Origin: an uncultured Acidimicrobiaceae bacterium
GTDB lineage: Bacteria; Actinomycetota; Acidimicrobiia; Acidimicrobiales; Ilumatobacteraceae
DNA length: 64,000 nucleotides
Reading direction: 5' to 3'
Assembly: GCA_903919455.1 (NCBI GenBank)
Contig: CAIXIJ010000001.1
Span: 1-64,000 of the forward strand
Shown: positions 18,576 through 27,367 of the stretch, piece after piece
How positions within the stretch are numbered: the first letter of the stretch is position 1
Layout of the letters: each line of letters starts with the position of its first letter
The notes under the pieces: model-generated
The model's input: only the letters and a program-made list of their open reading frames with translations
Database searches by the model: none
What the model was told of the DNA's origin: nothing
Made by a program: the position numbers and the translations under genes

Positions 18576-18581
18576 TAGCCT
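18576..18581 (+). promoter_or_regulatory. predicted -10 (TAGCCT) for ndk, leaderless
   Basis: TAGCCT is followed by 8 nt and the ATG of ndk with no Shine-Dalgarno sequence. Confidence 0.45.
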
Positions 18582-18589
18582 TGCTCGCC

Positions 18590-19000
18590 ATGTCCGACCG
18601 TACCCTCGTTCTTCTCAAGCCCGATGCCGTCCAGCGCAAGCTCGCCGGCCAGATCATCGCCCGCATCGAGGCCAAGGGTCTCGACATCGTGGCCCTGGAC
18701 CTTCGTCAGCTCGACGAGGCAACCCTGTCGCAGCACTACGCCGAGCACGTCGGCAAGGGCTTCTACGCCGACCTCGTGGCCTTCATGAGCAGCGGCCCCG
18801 TCGTGGCCATGGTGGTCGAGGGCCCGGAAGACACGTGGGAAGTGATGCGCACGCTCATGGGCGCCACCAACTCGCGTAAGGCCGCAGGCGGCACCATCCG
18901 TGGCGACCTCAGCGCCTCGTTCACCGAGAACCTCATCCACGGCAGCGACTCGCTGGAGTCCGCGCAGCGTGAAATCGGGATCTTCTTCCCGAATCTGTAA
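18590..19000 (+). CDS. ndk: nucleoside diphosphate kinase
   Basis: This 136-residue enzyme transfers the gamma-phosphate between nucleoside tri- and diphosphates. It has the KPDAVQR start motif, the active-site phosphohistidine H117 in NLIHGSDS, and the standard length. ATG 18590 is in the expected place for the family. It lies between folC and the mre cluster on the same strand, probably with its own promoter. Confidence 0.96.
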   Translation: MSDRTLVLLKPDAVQRKLAGQIIARIEAKGLDIVALDLRQLDEATLSQHYAEHVGKGFYADLVAFMSSGPVVAMVVEGPEDTWEVMRTLMGATNSRKAAGGTIRGDLSASFTENLIHGSDSLESAQREIGIFFPNL

Positions 19001-19016
19001 CAATCGGATGGGCGGC

Positions 19017-19022
19017 TACACT
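19017..19022 (+). promoter_or_regulatory. predicted -10 (TACACT) for the mre cluster
   Basis: TACACT lies 16 nt after the ndk stop. Eight nt downstream is the ATG of a nine-codon ORF (19031-19060) that overlaps mreB, so the transcript would start at or just before that ATG. Confidence 0.45.
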
Positions 19023-19030
19023 GGCCCGTC

Positions 19031-19060
19031 ATGTTCACGCCGAGTCGAGGAGGCCACTAA
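19031..19060 (+). CDS. predicted nine-codon leader peptide overlapping mreB (MFTPSRGGH)
   Basis: ATG 19031 opens a nine-codon frame ending in TAA at 19058-19060, which overlaps the mreB ATG as TAATG. The start is 8 nt after TACACT, the spacing of leaderless starts here. The codons for Arg-Gly-Gly also contain the GAGGAGG ribosome-binding site of mreB, so ribosomes translating the leader would cover and then release that site. This suggests translational coupling of the elongation cluster. It is a prediction from layout only. Confidence 0.4.
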   Translation: MFTPSRGGH

Positions 19061-20094
19061 TGGCCCGTAGCAATCCGCTGGCCCTGGGCCGCGATCTTGC
19101 GATCGACCTCGGAACCGCCAACACCCTTATCTATGCCCGCGGCCAGGGCGTCGTCTTGAACGAGCCCTCGGTCGTGGCCATCGACATCACCGACGGCCGG
19201 CCGGTCGCCGTGGGGTTGGAAGCGAAGCGGATGATGGGCCGCACCCCCGGCCGGATCAAGACCATCCGGCCCCTCAAGGACGGCGTCATCGCCGACTTCG
19301 AGGTCTGCGAAAAGATGCTGCGCTACTTCATCCAGAAGGTGCACGCCAGTCGCTGGAGCAAGCCGCGCATGGTCATCTGCGTGCCGTCCGGCATCACCGG
19401 TGTGGAACAACGCGCCGTGCAAGACGCTGCCGAGTATGCGGGTGCTCGCAAGCCGGTGCACATCATCGAAGAGCCCATGGCGGCCGCCATCGGCGCCGAC
19501 ATGCCGGTGCACGAGCCCAGCGGCAACATGATCGTCGACATCGGCGGTGGCACCACCGAGGTGGCCGTCATCTCGCTCGGCGGCATCGTGACGGCGCAGT
19601 CGGTGCGAGTGGCCGGCGACGAGCTCGACGATGCCGTGATGCAGTACGTGAAGAAGGAATTCTCGCTGGCCATCGGCGACCGCACCGCCGAAGAAATCAA
19701 GATCCACATGGGTTCGGCGTGGCCGCTCGACGAAGAACTCACCGCCGACATTCGTGGTCGCGACCTCATCTCCGGCCTGCCCCGCACCATTCCTCTCACC
19801 ACCGAACAGGTGCGCGAGGCCCTTGCCGAGCCGGTTTCTGCCATTGTCGATGCCGTGAAGACCACGCTCGACCGCACGCCGCCGGAACTCGCGGCCGACA
19901 TCATGGAACAGGGCATCATGATCACCGGTGGTGGCGCCCTGCTCGCCGGCCTCGACCGCCGCCTGTCGCACGAGACCGGTATGCCCATCAACATCGCGCG
20001 CGACCCGCTGTTCAGCGTGGTCATCGGCTCTGGCCGTGCGCTCGAGAACATCGATGCGATGCGGGGGCTCATGTCGCTCGGTGGCGACGAATAA
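19060..20094 (+). CDS. mreB: rod shape-determining protein MreB
   Basis: This 344-residue bacterial actin polymerises on the inner membrane and guides the elongasome. Actin-fold phosphate loops are visible as IDLGTANTLIYARG and IVDIGGGTTEVAV, with the adenosine motif ITGGGALLAGL. ATG 19060 has GAGGAGG about 6 nt upstream. It heads mreBCD-PBP2-rodA, so the organism is expected to be rod-shaped or to grow by lateral wall insertion, unlike polar-growing actinobacteria without MreB. Confidence 0.97.
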   Translation: MARSNPLALGRDLAIDLGTANTLIYARGQGVVLNEPSVVAIDITDGRPVAVGLEAKRMMGRTPGRIKTIRPLKDGVIADFEVCEKMLRYFIQKVHASRWSKPRMVICVPSGITGVEQRAVQDAAEYAGARKPVHIIEEPMAAAIGADMPVHEPSGNMIVDIGGGTTEVAVISLGGIVTAQSVRVAGDELDDAVMQYVKKEFSLAIGDRTAEEIKIHMGSAWPLDEELTADIRGRDLISGLPRTIPLTTEQVREALAEPVSAIVDAVKTTLDRTPPELAADIMEQGIMITGGGALLAGLDRRLSHETGMPINIARDPLFSVVIGSGRALENIDAMRGLMSLGGDE

Positions 20095-20112
20095 GCCACG
20101 GCCGGACCCACC

Positions 20113-21195
20113 ATGTTCTCGGGCCTCAGCCGCCGCAGAGTCCTTCTGCTCGTGGTGCTCACGTGTGTGCTGCTCATCACGCTGGATAAGCGCGGTAACG
20201 CCGTCATCGATCGTGCGCGCAGCCTCTTCGCCCGTGTGGTCCAGCCCATCGACACCGCCACCCAGGCGTTGATGCTGCCCGTCGAGCGAGCATGGAACGG
20301 CATCGTTCACTTCGATGATCTGCAGAGCGAGAACGAGGCGCTGCGCGACCAGCTCGAGCACATGCGCGGCAACGATGTGGAGGCCCGCTCCGCTGTGCTG
20401 CAGTACCGAGAGTTGCTGAAGATCAGCCAGCTCACATCGAAGTTCCAGTTCGACACCGTGAAGGCGCAGGTGGTTGGTGAATCGCCGAGCAACTTCCAGA
20501 ACACAGTGGAGATCAACGTCGGCGGCCGCCAGGGTGTGGCGGTCGGCATGCCCGTCACCGACGGTGCAGGTCTGATCGGTCGCATCACGAAGGTGTTCGC
20601 CGACCGCAGCATCGTGCTGCTGGTCACCGACCCGGGCTATTCCATCGCGGCACAGGTGCTGTCGTCGTCCGATTCGCCCGGCACCGGCACCACCACGCCC
20701 ACCGAGAGCACGTTGCTGAACGGCCAGCCGGTGAGCGACCTCACCAGCAGCACCACCTCCACCACCACGACCACCACTACCCAGCCGTTGCCGCCCGAGC
20801 TGCAGCCGCTGAACACCACCACCACGGCGGCGGCCGTGACGCCGGGTGTCACCACCTCCACCGCGGTCGCCGTGCCCACCTCCACCACGTTGCCGCCGGT
20901 GGTGCGCGAGACCGGCACGCTGCAGGGCCAGGGTGCGGATCAGCCGATGTTGCTGCGCTTCGTCGACACCACCTCGGCTGTCACCAGTGTGAAGGTGGGT
21001 GCAGTGGTCGACACCGCTGGCGGCACCAGCAGCAACGCACCGCAAGGCATCCCCATCGGCATCATCACTCATATCGAACGGCAGACCGGCAGCAGCAGCG
21101 CCCTCGTGGAGGTCACCCCGAACGCGAACCTGAAGAGTCTGAACTTCGTGGCCGTGGTGCTGTACGTCTCCAACCAGGACGCCATCGGTAAGTAG
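20113..21195 (+). CDS. mreC: rod shape-determining protein MreC with Thr-rich insertion
   Basis: The 360-residue bitopic membrane protein has a transmembrane helix at about 9-25, a coiled coil (about 70-110, LQSENEALRDQLEHM) and the periplasmic beta domain (SPSNFQNTVEINVGGRQGV). It links MreB to PBP2. From about residue 190 to 265 the beta domain is interrupted by a low-complexity insert rich in Thr, Ser and Pro ([19 protein letters not shown]), after which the fold resumes (MLLRFVDTTSAVTSVKVG). The insert is much longer than the usual loop. It starts 18 nt after mreB. Confidence 0.93.
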   Translation: MFSGLSRRRVLLLVVLTCVLLITLDKRGNAVIDRARSLFARVVQPIDTATQALMLPVERAWNGIVHFDDLQSENEALRDQLEHMRGNDVEARSAVLQYRELLKISQLTSKFQFDTVKAQVVGESPSNFQNTVEINVGGRQGVAVGMPVTDGAGLIGRITKVFADRSIVLLVTDPGYSIAAQVLSSSDSPGTGTTTPTESTLLNGQPVSDLTSSTTSTTTTTTTQPLPPELQPLNTTTTAAAVTPGVTTSTAVAVPTSTTLPPVVRETGTLQGQGADQPMLLRFVDTTSAVTSVKVGAVVDTAGGTSSNAPQGIPIGIITHIERQTGSSSALVEVTPNANLKSLNFVAVVLYVSNQDAIGK

Positions 21196-21197
21196 CC

Positions 21198-21722
21198 GTG
21201 CGAAACATCATTCTCGGCCCACTGCTCCGGCTCGTCCCTGTCGGTCTGGTCGCGTTGTCCATCCAGCGTGTGATTTTCGGGGCCCACCCGATCTACGGCG
21301 TGAAGTTGCAGTTTGTCCTCGCGCTCGTGGTGGCAGCCGGAGCGGGGGGTGGCGCCGATCGAGGCGCGGTGGCGGGGTTCGTGTTGGGTCTCCTCTACGA
21401 CGTCAGTGGCAACACCCCGCTCGGTCTGATGGCCCTTGCGTACGGCTTGGCCGGGATGACTGCGGGCTATGTGCACAGCTTCACCCCAGATCCTCAGTGG
21501 TGGCTGGCGTCGATCTTCGCGTTCGTGGGTGCGGCAGTGGGGGAGATCGCCATTCCCGTGGCGGAGGTCATCACCGGTCAAAGCGGCTGGATCACCTCCG
21601 ATGCACGCATCACGATTCCAGTGGTGGCAGGCTTCGCTGCGCTGATGTGTCCGGCGCTGATGCCGGTGGGTCGGTGGATGATGGGTGTGAAACGCAAGAA
21701 GTGGAAGGCGATGCTCGAATGA
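21198..21722 (+). CDS. mreD: rod shape-determining protein MreD
   Basis: The 174-residue, very hydrophobic protein has about five membrane segments, as expected for MreD. The start is GTG 21198, two bases after the mreC stop, and length and position fit. MreD completes the membrane part of the elongasome between MreC and PBP2/RodA. A short basic tail (MGVKRKKWKAMLE) is cytoplasmic by charge. Confidence 0.9.
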   Translation: MRNIILGPLLRLVPVGLVALSIQRVIFGAHPIYGVKLQFVLALVVAAGAGGGADRGAVAGFVLGLLYDVSGNTPLGLMALAYGLAGMTAGYVHSFTPDPQWWLASIFAFVGAAVGEIAIPVAEVITGQSGWITSDARITIPVVAGFAALMCPALMPVGRWMMGVKRKKWKAMLE

Positions 21723-21797
21723 TTGCTTGTTTCATTCGGGTCGCCGCCCGTTGCCCCGCGCGGCCACTTTCGTCATCTGATCGACAAGAATGTCGCG

Positions 21798-24110
21798 ATG
21801 GCCGTTGACAAGCGCTCCGCCCGGCTGGGCGTCCTCGCCACGGTCTCGTTGCTGCTCATCGGCCTCCTCGGCGCGCGCCTGTGGTTCTTGCAGGGTGTGA
21901 AGAGCGCCGACTACCAGGCCACTGTCGAAGCAGCCAAGGTGCGCGAGGTGTTCGTGGCGCCCGAGCGCGGCCGCATCTTCGATGCCAAGGGTCGAGTGGT
22001 GGCCGACAACCAGCGCATCCTCACGGTCACGGTCGACTGGAACGTGCTGCGCAAGGCGAAGAACCGGTTGGCGTTGTTCGAACGTCTGTCGGGGCCACTG
22101 AAGACCCCGGTCGACGATCTCATGCGTCGCTTCGAGCCGTGCTACCCGGCCAAGGCAGGTTCGTGCGGCAAGAGCCAACGCTTCGATTCGTTGTTGCCGC
22201 TGCCGTTGAAAGAAGACGTCGACGAGTCGGTGGTGAACTTCCTCAAGGAGCGCAGCGAGGACTACCCGGGCGTGGATGTGGTGGAGCAATGGCGGCGGGT
22301 GTATCCCTTCGCGCCGTTGGCCTCGCACGTGGTGGGCTTCATGGGTTCCATCAACGCCGACAATTTGAAGAGCTATCTCGCCCAGGGCTACAAGCGCAAC
22401 GAACGCGTTGGCCAGTTCGGTGTGGAGAGCAGCATGGAACGTGAGCTCCACGGCCAGTGGGGCAAGCGGGTGTACGAGGTGGATGCCTCGGGCGCCATCG
22501 TGCGTGAACTGATCGATCAGCGTGTCGAGCCGGTAGCCGGCTTCGATGTGCAGTTGAGCATCGACCTCGACATGCAGCAGTACGCGGAGCAGGCGCTCCA
22601 GACCGAACTGCGCAACCGTCGCAACCTGGCCACCGATATCGACCAGCGCGACTCGGCGCCGCATAACCCGTGCGATCTGAAGACCAACTGCAAGACCCGC
22701 GTCTACCGTCGAACGCTGCCCGACGGGAGCAAGGAGGACTACCCGGAGTGGGTCCAGCACAAGGCGCCCGCAGGCTCGGTGGTGGTGATGAATCACGACA
22801 ACGGCCAGATCATCGCGATGGCCAGCTATCCCACCTTCGACAACCGTTGGATGGAAAGCGGCATCGGGATCGACAAGTACCGCCAGTTGTTCCCCAGCGT
22901 GCAGGCCGATGGCGTGACCCCCATCGACCCCGACCAGTCGATCCTGGTGAACCGGGCGGTGCAGGGCAACTACAACCTCGGCTCCACCATCAAACCGTTC
23001 GTGGCGTGGGCGGCAATGCATTCGGGCCTCATCGATGCCAACACCGTGTGGCGGGACCAGGGCACCTACACCCTGCAAGCCATCGACCCCAGCGATTGCC
23101 AGCAGAACGGCGGTATTGCTCGGTGCATCTTCAAGAACGCCACCAGCAAGGCCACCCAGTTGCCGGCTGTCTACGGCCCGCTCACGGTGAGCGATGCGCT
23201 GGCAGTGAGCAGCGACACGTTCTTCTACCACTTGGGTGAACAGTTCTGGCAGCTCAGTGAGAACCTGCCCGATCAGAAGAGCCTGCTGAAAGAAGACCTG
23301 CAGCGATTCGGCTTCGGCACCAAGACGGGCGTTCAGTTGCCGTTCGAATGGAAGGGCCGTGTGCCCGACGACGCGGTGAAGAAGGCGCTGGTCGACAAGG
23401 GTGTGCTGGCGAAGGGTGAGGTGCCGCGCCTGGTGGTGGGCGACAACGTGCAGGTTGCTATCGGCCAAGGGCTCATGGCTGCAACGCCCTTGCAGATCAC
23501 CGATGCCTACGCCACGATCGCCAACGGCGGCTTTCGCCTGCAGCCCAGCATTGTGAAGGCCATCTACGCACCACTCACGCCTGATGCCAGCCCTGGCGTG
23601 GCCGACCTGAAGGCCGGCGAAGTCCGCCAGTCGTTCGACGGTCCGGTGGTGAAGGACATTCTGGAGATGCCGCCGGAGATCCTCGGGCCCATCAAGGCCG
23701 GTCTGCATCGGGTGGTTCACGGTAGGGGCGTGGACTTCGGCATCTATCACGCCACCACCGGCGAGATTCTGTTCAAGGGCTTCCCCGTGAACATCTCGGG
23801 CAAGACCGGCACTGCGCAGGGCGCTGCAACGCTGCCGTGGAACGACTCGTCCGCGTTCGGCGCCTACAGCGAGCAGCCCGAACTGCCGTACACGGTGGTC
23901 AGCTATCTGGAGAAGAGCGGGTACGGCTCGAAGGCCGCGGCTCCCGTCGCCAAGTGCATGTTCCTGGCACTCGCCGGCCAAGCAACCACCGACCCGGTGT
24001 TCGCCAGCGACCCACTCGATCTGAACTCCACCGTGGCTGCTCAACCGCAGGCCCTCACGGACTCCACGTGCCTTGGTGTCTCTGGCGGCGGCGACCTCGG
24101 TCGAGGGTGA
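21798..24110 (+). CDS. mrdA: penicillin-binding protein 2, elongasome transpeptidase
   Basis: The 770-residue class B PBP has a transmembrane anchor (about 10-30), a dimerisation/pedestal domain with the ERGRIFDAKG motif, and a transpeptidase domain. The active-site Ser is in STIK (GSTIKPF); the second motif is SSD (VSSDTFFYH); the third is KTG (SGKTGTAQG). It cross-links lateral-wall peptidoglycan with RodA. ATG 21798 is chosen; an in-frame TTG at 21723 next to the mreD stop would add 25 residues that look non-coding. rodA begins 4 nt after the stop. A Cys pair (CDLKTNCKTR) sits in an insertion of the transpeptidase domain. Confidence 0.93.
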   Translation: MAVDKRSARLGVLATVSLLLIGLLGARLWFLQGVKSADYQATVEAAKVREVFVAPERGRIFDAKGRVVADNQRILTVTVDWNVLRKAKNRLALFERLSGPLKTPVDDLMRRFEPCYPAKAGSCGKSQRFDSLLPLPLKEDVDESVVNFLKERSEDYPGVDVVEQWRRVYPFAPLASHVVGFMGSINADNLKSYLAQGYKRNERVGQFGVESSMERELHGQWGKRVYEVDASGAIVRELIDQRVEPVAGFDVQLSIDLDMQQYAEQALQTELRNRRNLATDIDQRDSAPHNPCDLKTNCKTRVYRRTLPDGSKEDYPEWVQHKAPAGSVVVMNHDNGQIIAMASYPTFDNRWMESGIGIDKYRQLFPSVQADGVTPIDPDQSILVNRAVQGNYNLGSTIKPFVAWAAMHSGLIDANTVWRDQGTYTLQAIDPSDCQQNGGIARCIFKNATSKATQLPAVYGPLTVSDALAVSSDTFFYHLGEQFWQLSENLPDQKSLLKEDLQRFGFGTKTGVQLPFEWKGRVPDDAVKKALVDKGVLAKGEVPRLVVGDNVQVAIGQGLMAATPLQITDAYATIANGGFRLQPSIVKAIYAPLTPDASPGVADLKAGEVRQSFDGPVVKDILEMPPEILGPIKAGLHRVVHGRGVDFGIYHATTGEILFKGFPVNISGKTGTAQGAATLPWNDSSAFGAYSEQPELPYTVVSYLEKSGYGSKAAAPVAKCMFLALAGQATTDPVFASDPLDLNSTVAAQPQALTDSTCLGVSGGGDLGRG

Positions 24111-24114
24111 TCAC

Positions 24115-25287
24115 ATGGCACTGAGTTTCATGCATCGCAAGCCCGACTCCGGTCTCGGCAACATCCATGCCAGCCCATCAGCGCCTGGCCGCAACATCGA
24201 CTACGTGCTCCTGTTCGCCCAGGGTGCTCTGGCAATCGTCGGCTTGCTGGTGATCTTCTCTGCCTCGCACACGAAGTTTTCCGACCCGTTCTTGTTCGTC
24301 ACCCGCCAGGAGGTCTTCCTCATCGGTGCGGTGGTCACGATGGTGATCGTGATGTCGGTCGATTACGACTGGTGGAAGGACCACGCCAGGTTCCTCTACG
24401 GCGTTGCGCTGATGCTGCTGACGCTGATCACTTTGATGAACCTGCTGCATGTACGCGGGAACGCCACCGTGCTGAGCTTCGACCTCGGCCCGCTGAACCT
24501 GCAGCCCGCTGAGTTTGCCAAGTTCACGACGCTGCTGATGGTGGCGTCGTACCTTGCCGAAGATCGCTCCGACGACCTGCCCTATCACCGGTTCATTGTG
24601 GGTCTGATGATCGTCGGTGCCCCAACGGCGCTCATCATCATCCAGCCCGACCTTGGCTCTGCGAGCGTGCTGGTGGCGATGGCCATGGGCATCATGCTGG
24701 TGGCGGGCGCGAAGGCGCGCTACATCGTGATGATTACGGTCTTGTCGCTGGCCACCGTGGGTGCAGCCGTGGTGACGCGACTGGTGAACGAGTACCAACT
24801 CCGACGGTTCACGGCGTTCTTCAACCAAAACTCCAAGGACGTGAACCTGAAGGACGTGCTGTACCAGGGCCGTAACGCCATTCGGGCCCTCGCCACGGGG
24901 GGGATCACCGGTAAGGGTTGGCTGCAGGGGCCCATCACCAACGCGAAGAACGACATTCCGGTGCAGTGGGCCGACTTCCCCTTCTCGGCGGTGGGCGAGC
25001 AGTTTGGTCTGATCGGCTGTGCCCTCGTCGTGGGTCTGTACGCGTTGGTGCTGTTGAGGGTGTGGCGCATCGCCCACCTGTCGCGCGACCTGCTCGGCAC
25101 GTACTTGTGCGTCGGCGTGTTCTCGATGCTGCTGTGGCAGGCGTTCCAGAACATCGCCATGACCCTGGGCATCATGCCCATCACCGGTCTGCCGTTGCCG
25201 TTCATCAGTTACGGCGGTTCGGGCATCGTGACGTTCTTCGCCCTCCTGGGCCTCGTCCAGAACGTGCACATGCGCAGATACCGCTGA
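24115..25287 (+). CDS. rodA: peptidoglycan glycosyltransferase RodA (SEDS family)
   Basis: The 390-residue polytopic membrane protein has about ten hydrophobic segments and the SEDS landmarks: LNLQPAEFAKF, the PDLGSA loop, and the C-terminal TGLPLPFISYGGSG. It polymerises glycan strands from lipid II together with the upstream PBP2. The start ATG 24115 lies 4 nt after the PBP2 stop, with GAGGGTGAT just upstream. It closes the elongation cluster. Confidence 0.95.
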   Translation: MALSFMHRKPDSGLGNIHASPSAPGRNIDYVLLFAQGALAIVGLLVIFSASHTKFSDPFLFVTRQEVFLIGAVVTMVIVMSVDYDWWKDHARFLYGVALMLLTLITLMNLLHVRGNATVLSFDLGPLNLQPAEFAKFTTLLMVASYLAEDRSDDLPYHRFIVGLMIVGAPTALIIIQPDLGSASVLVAMAMGIMLVAGAKARYIVMITVLSLATVGAAVVTRLVNEYQLRRFTAFFNQNSKDVNLKDVLYQGRNAIRALATGGITGKGWLQGPITNAKNDIPVQWADFPFSAVGEQFGLIGCALVVGLYALVLLRVWRIAHLSRDLLGTYLCVGVFSMLLWQAFQNIAMTLGIMPITGLPLPFISYGGSGIVTFFALLGLVQNVHMRRYR

Positions 25288-25334
25288 ACCGACCACTGTT
25301 CGCGCGCATCCCGTAACTCGACGGCAATCTCTTG

Positions 25335-25340
25335 TACACT
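25335..25340 (+). promoter_or_regulatory. predicted -10 (TACACT), radical SAM operon, leaderless
   Basis: TACACT is followed by 8 nt and ATG 25349. No ribosome-binding site is visible in the 61-nt gap after rodA. Confidence 0.5.
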
Positions 25341-25348
25341 GCAGCAAC

Positions 25349-27367
25349 ATGACTTCTCTCTGGGCGCGGGTCGAACCGCTCCTGGCCCGGGTACAAAAAC
25401 CAGCCCGTTACATCGGGTGCGAGGACGGCGCCATCACCCCCCGGCATGGGCCCGGCAAGGTGTCCTGGCTGCTCGCCTACCCCGATACGTACGAAATTGG
25501 CTTGCCCAACCAGGGGCTCCAGATCCTCAACGAAATTCTGAACGAGCGCGACGATGCCGTCGCAGAGCGCACCTACGCGCCCTGGCACGATCTCGAAACC
25601 TTGATGCGTGAGCGCAACGTGCCGCTGTTCTCGGTGGATACACACCGTGCCGCGGGCGATTTCGACCTGTTCGCGTTCAGCCTGGCGGCCGAATTGGTCT
25701 ACACGAACGTGATCAACATGATCGATCTCGCCGGTGTGGCCGTGAGGTCGGCGCACCGCGAGACCACCGACCCGCTCATCGTGCTCGGCGGTCACTGCGC
25801 GTTCAACCCCGAGCCCTTGGCCGACTACGTCGACCTGGTGGTGCTGGGTGAGGGCGAAGAGGTCATCGGCGACATCACCGAGGTGGTGCGCGAATGGAAG
25901 GCGTCGGGGCAGACGCCAGGCAGCCGCGAGGGCGTGCTCCGTGAGCTCTCCAAGATTCCCGGTGTGTATGCGCCAGCGATGTACGACGTGGAGTACGACG
26001 GGCCGGCGCTCCGTGCGGTCACGCCGAAGTACGCCGATGTGCCAGCCGTAGTGCACAAGCGCACGGTGGCCGACCTGGGGCAGTGGCCGTACCCGAAGAG
26101 CCCGTTGGCCCCGCTCACCGAAGTGGTTCACGACCGCCTCGCAGTGGAGGTGTTCCGTGGTTGCACCCGGGGCTGCCGTTTCTGCCAGGCGGGGATGATC
26201 ACCCGACCCGTGCGCGAACGTCCGGCGGATCAGGTGCGCACCATGATTCAGAACGGCCTGCGCCGCACCGGATACGACGAAGTGAGCCTCACGTCGCTCA
26301 GCACGGCCGACTTCAGCGGTATCGAGCAGGTCACTCAGGCCATCAACCCGGCCGGCTGTGGCACCTCGGAGACCATCTCCATCTCACTGCCGTCGTTGCG
26401 GGTGGACGCCTTCACCGTGGGGCTTGCCGGCCAGGTGGCGGGCGGTCGCCGCAGTGGCCTCACGTTCGCCCCGGAGGCTGGCAGTTGGCGCCTTCGCCAG
26501 GTGATCAACAAGCTCATCACCGAAGAAGACCTGTACGGCGCGGTGGAGAGCGCGTTCTCACAGGGCTGGCATCGGGCGAAGTTGTACTTTCTCACGGGCC
26601 TGCCCACCGAGACCGACGCCGACACGCTGGGTATCGTCGACCTCGCCCGCAACTGCGTGCAGATCGGGCGCAAGCACACCAACCGCGCCAGCGTCACCGT
26701 CAGCCTTGGTGGGTTCGTACCCAAGCCGCACACGCCGTTCCAGTGGTTCGGTCAGAACACCAACGACGAACTGCGCCGCAAGGTGCAACTGGTGCGCGAG
26801 GCCAGCGGGCGCGCCAAGGGCGTGAACGTGAAGTGGCACGACCCATCCGCCACGCTGGCCGAAGGCATCTCGGCCCGCGGCGACCGGCGCATCGGGGCCG
26901 TGATGGAGCGGGTCTGGCGAGCCGGTGGCATCTTCCAGGAGTGGAGCGAGTTCTTCCGACTGGGCCGCTGGGAAGAGGCGATGGCCGCCGAGGGCTTGTC
27001 GATCGATTGGTATGTGCATCGCCACCGCGACGAACACGAAGTGCTTCCGTGGGATCACCTGTCGGCTGGTCTGCACAAGGACTTCCTGTGGCTCGACTGG
27101 AAAGAGGCGCTCGCCGAGCATGGCCTGCCCGATTGCCGATGGACCCCCTGCTACGACTGCGGTGTGTGCACCGGATACGGCATCGAGCACATCGTGGCCT
27201 CGCCCGTTCCTCCTGCCGGTGGCAGCCAGGGGACCGGCCAAGACCTGAGCCGCGGTGGGGAAGTGCCCGTGGAACTGCTGCCGCGCCGGCGGGAGCACGT
27301 CCCCGTGCCTGCCACCGCCACCGAGTCGGCCACTGAGTCGGCGTCCGACAGCGAGGCCGTGTCGTGA
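25349..27367 (+). CDS. B12-binding-type radical SAM protein (TIGR03960-like)
   Basis: The 672-residue protein has an N-terminal cobalamin-binding-like Rossmann region (LIVLGGHCAFNPEP, VVLGEGEEV) and a radical SAM core with CTRGCRFC binding the 4Fe-4S cluster. A C-terminal domain follows with extra cysteines (CRWTPCYDCGVCTG). This matches the TIGR03960 family, which is almost always followed by a DUF2344/TIGR03936 protein, as here (GTGA overlap). The reaction is unknown; proximity to RNase E/G and L21/L27 suggests RNA or ribosome modification, which is inference. The last 30 residues are a Ser/Ala/Glu low-complexity tail. Confidence 0.9.
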   Translation: MTSLWARVEPLLARVQKPARYIGCEDGAITPRHGPGKVSWLLAYPDTYEIGLPNQGLQILNEILNERDDAVAERTYAPWHDLETLMRERNVPLFSVDTHRAAGDFDLFAFSLAAELVYTNVINMIDLAGVAVRSAHRETTDPLIVLGGHCAFNPEPLADYVDLVVLGEGEEVIGDITEVVREWKASGQTPGSREGVLRELSKIPGVYAPAMYDVEYDGPALRAVTPKYADVPAVVHKRTVADLGQWPYPKSPLAPLTEVVHDRLAVEVFRGCTRGCRFCQAGMITRPVRERPADQVRTMIQNGLRRTGYDEVSLTSLSTADFSGIEQVTQAINPAGCGTSETISISLPSLRVDAFTVGLAGQVAGGRRSGLTFAPEAGSWRLRQVINKLITEEDLYGAVESAFSQGWHRAKLYFLTGLPTETDADTLGIVDLARNCVQIGRKHTNRASVTVSLGGFVPKPHTPFQWFGQNTNDELRRKVQLVREASGRAKGVNVKWHDPSATLAEGISARGDRRIGAVMERVWRAGGIFQEWSEFFRLGRWEEAMAAEGLSIDWYVHRHRDEHEVLPWDHLSAGLHKDFLWLDWKEALAEHGLPDCRWTPCYDCGVCTGYGIEHIVASPVPPAGGSQGTGQDLSRGGEVPVELLPRRREHVPVPATATESATESASDSEAVS

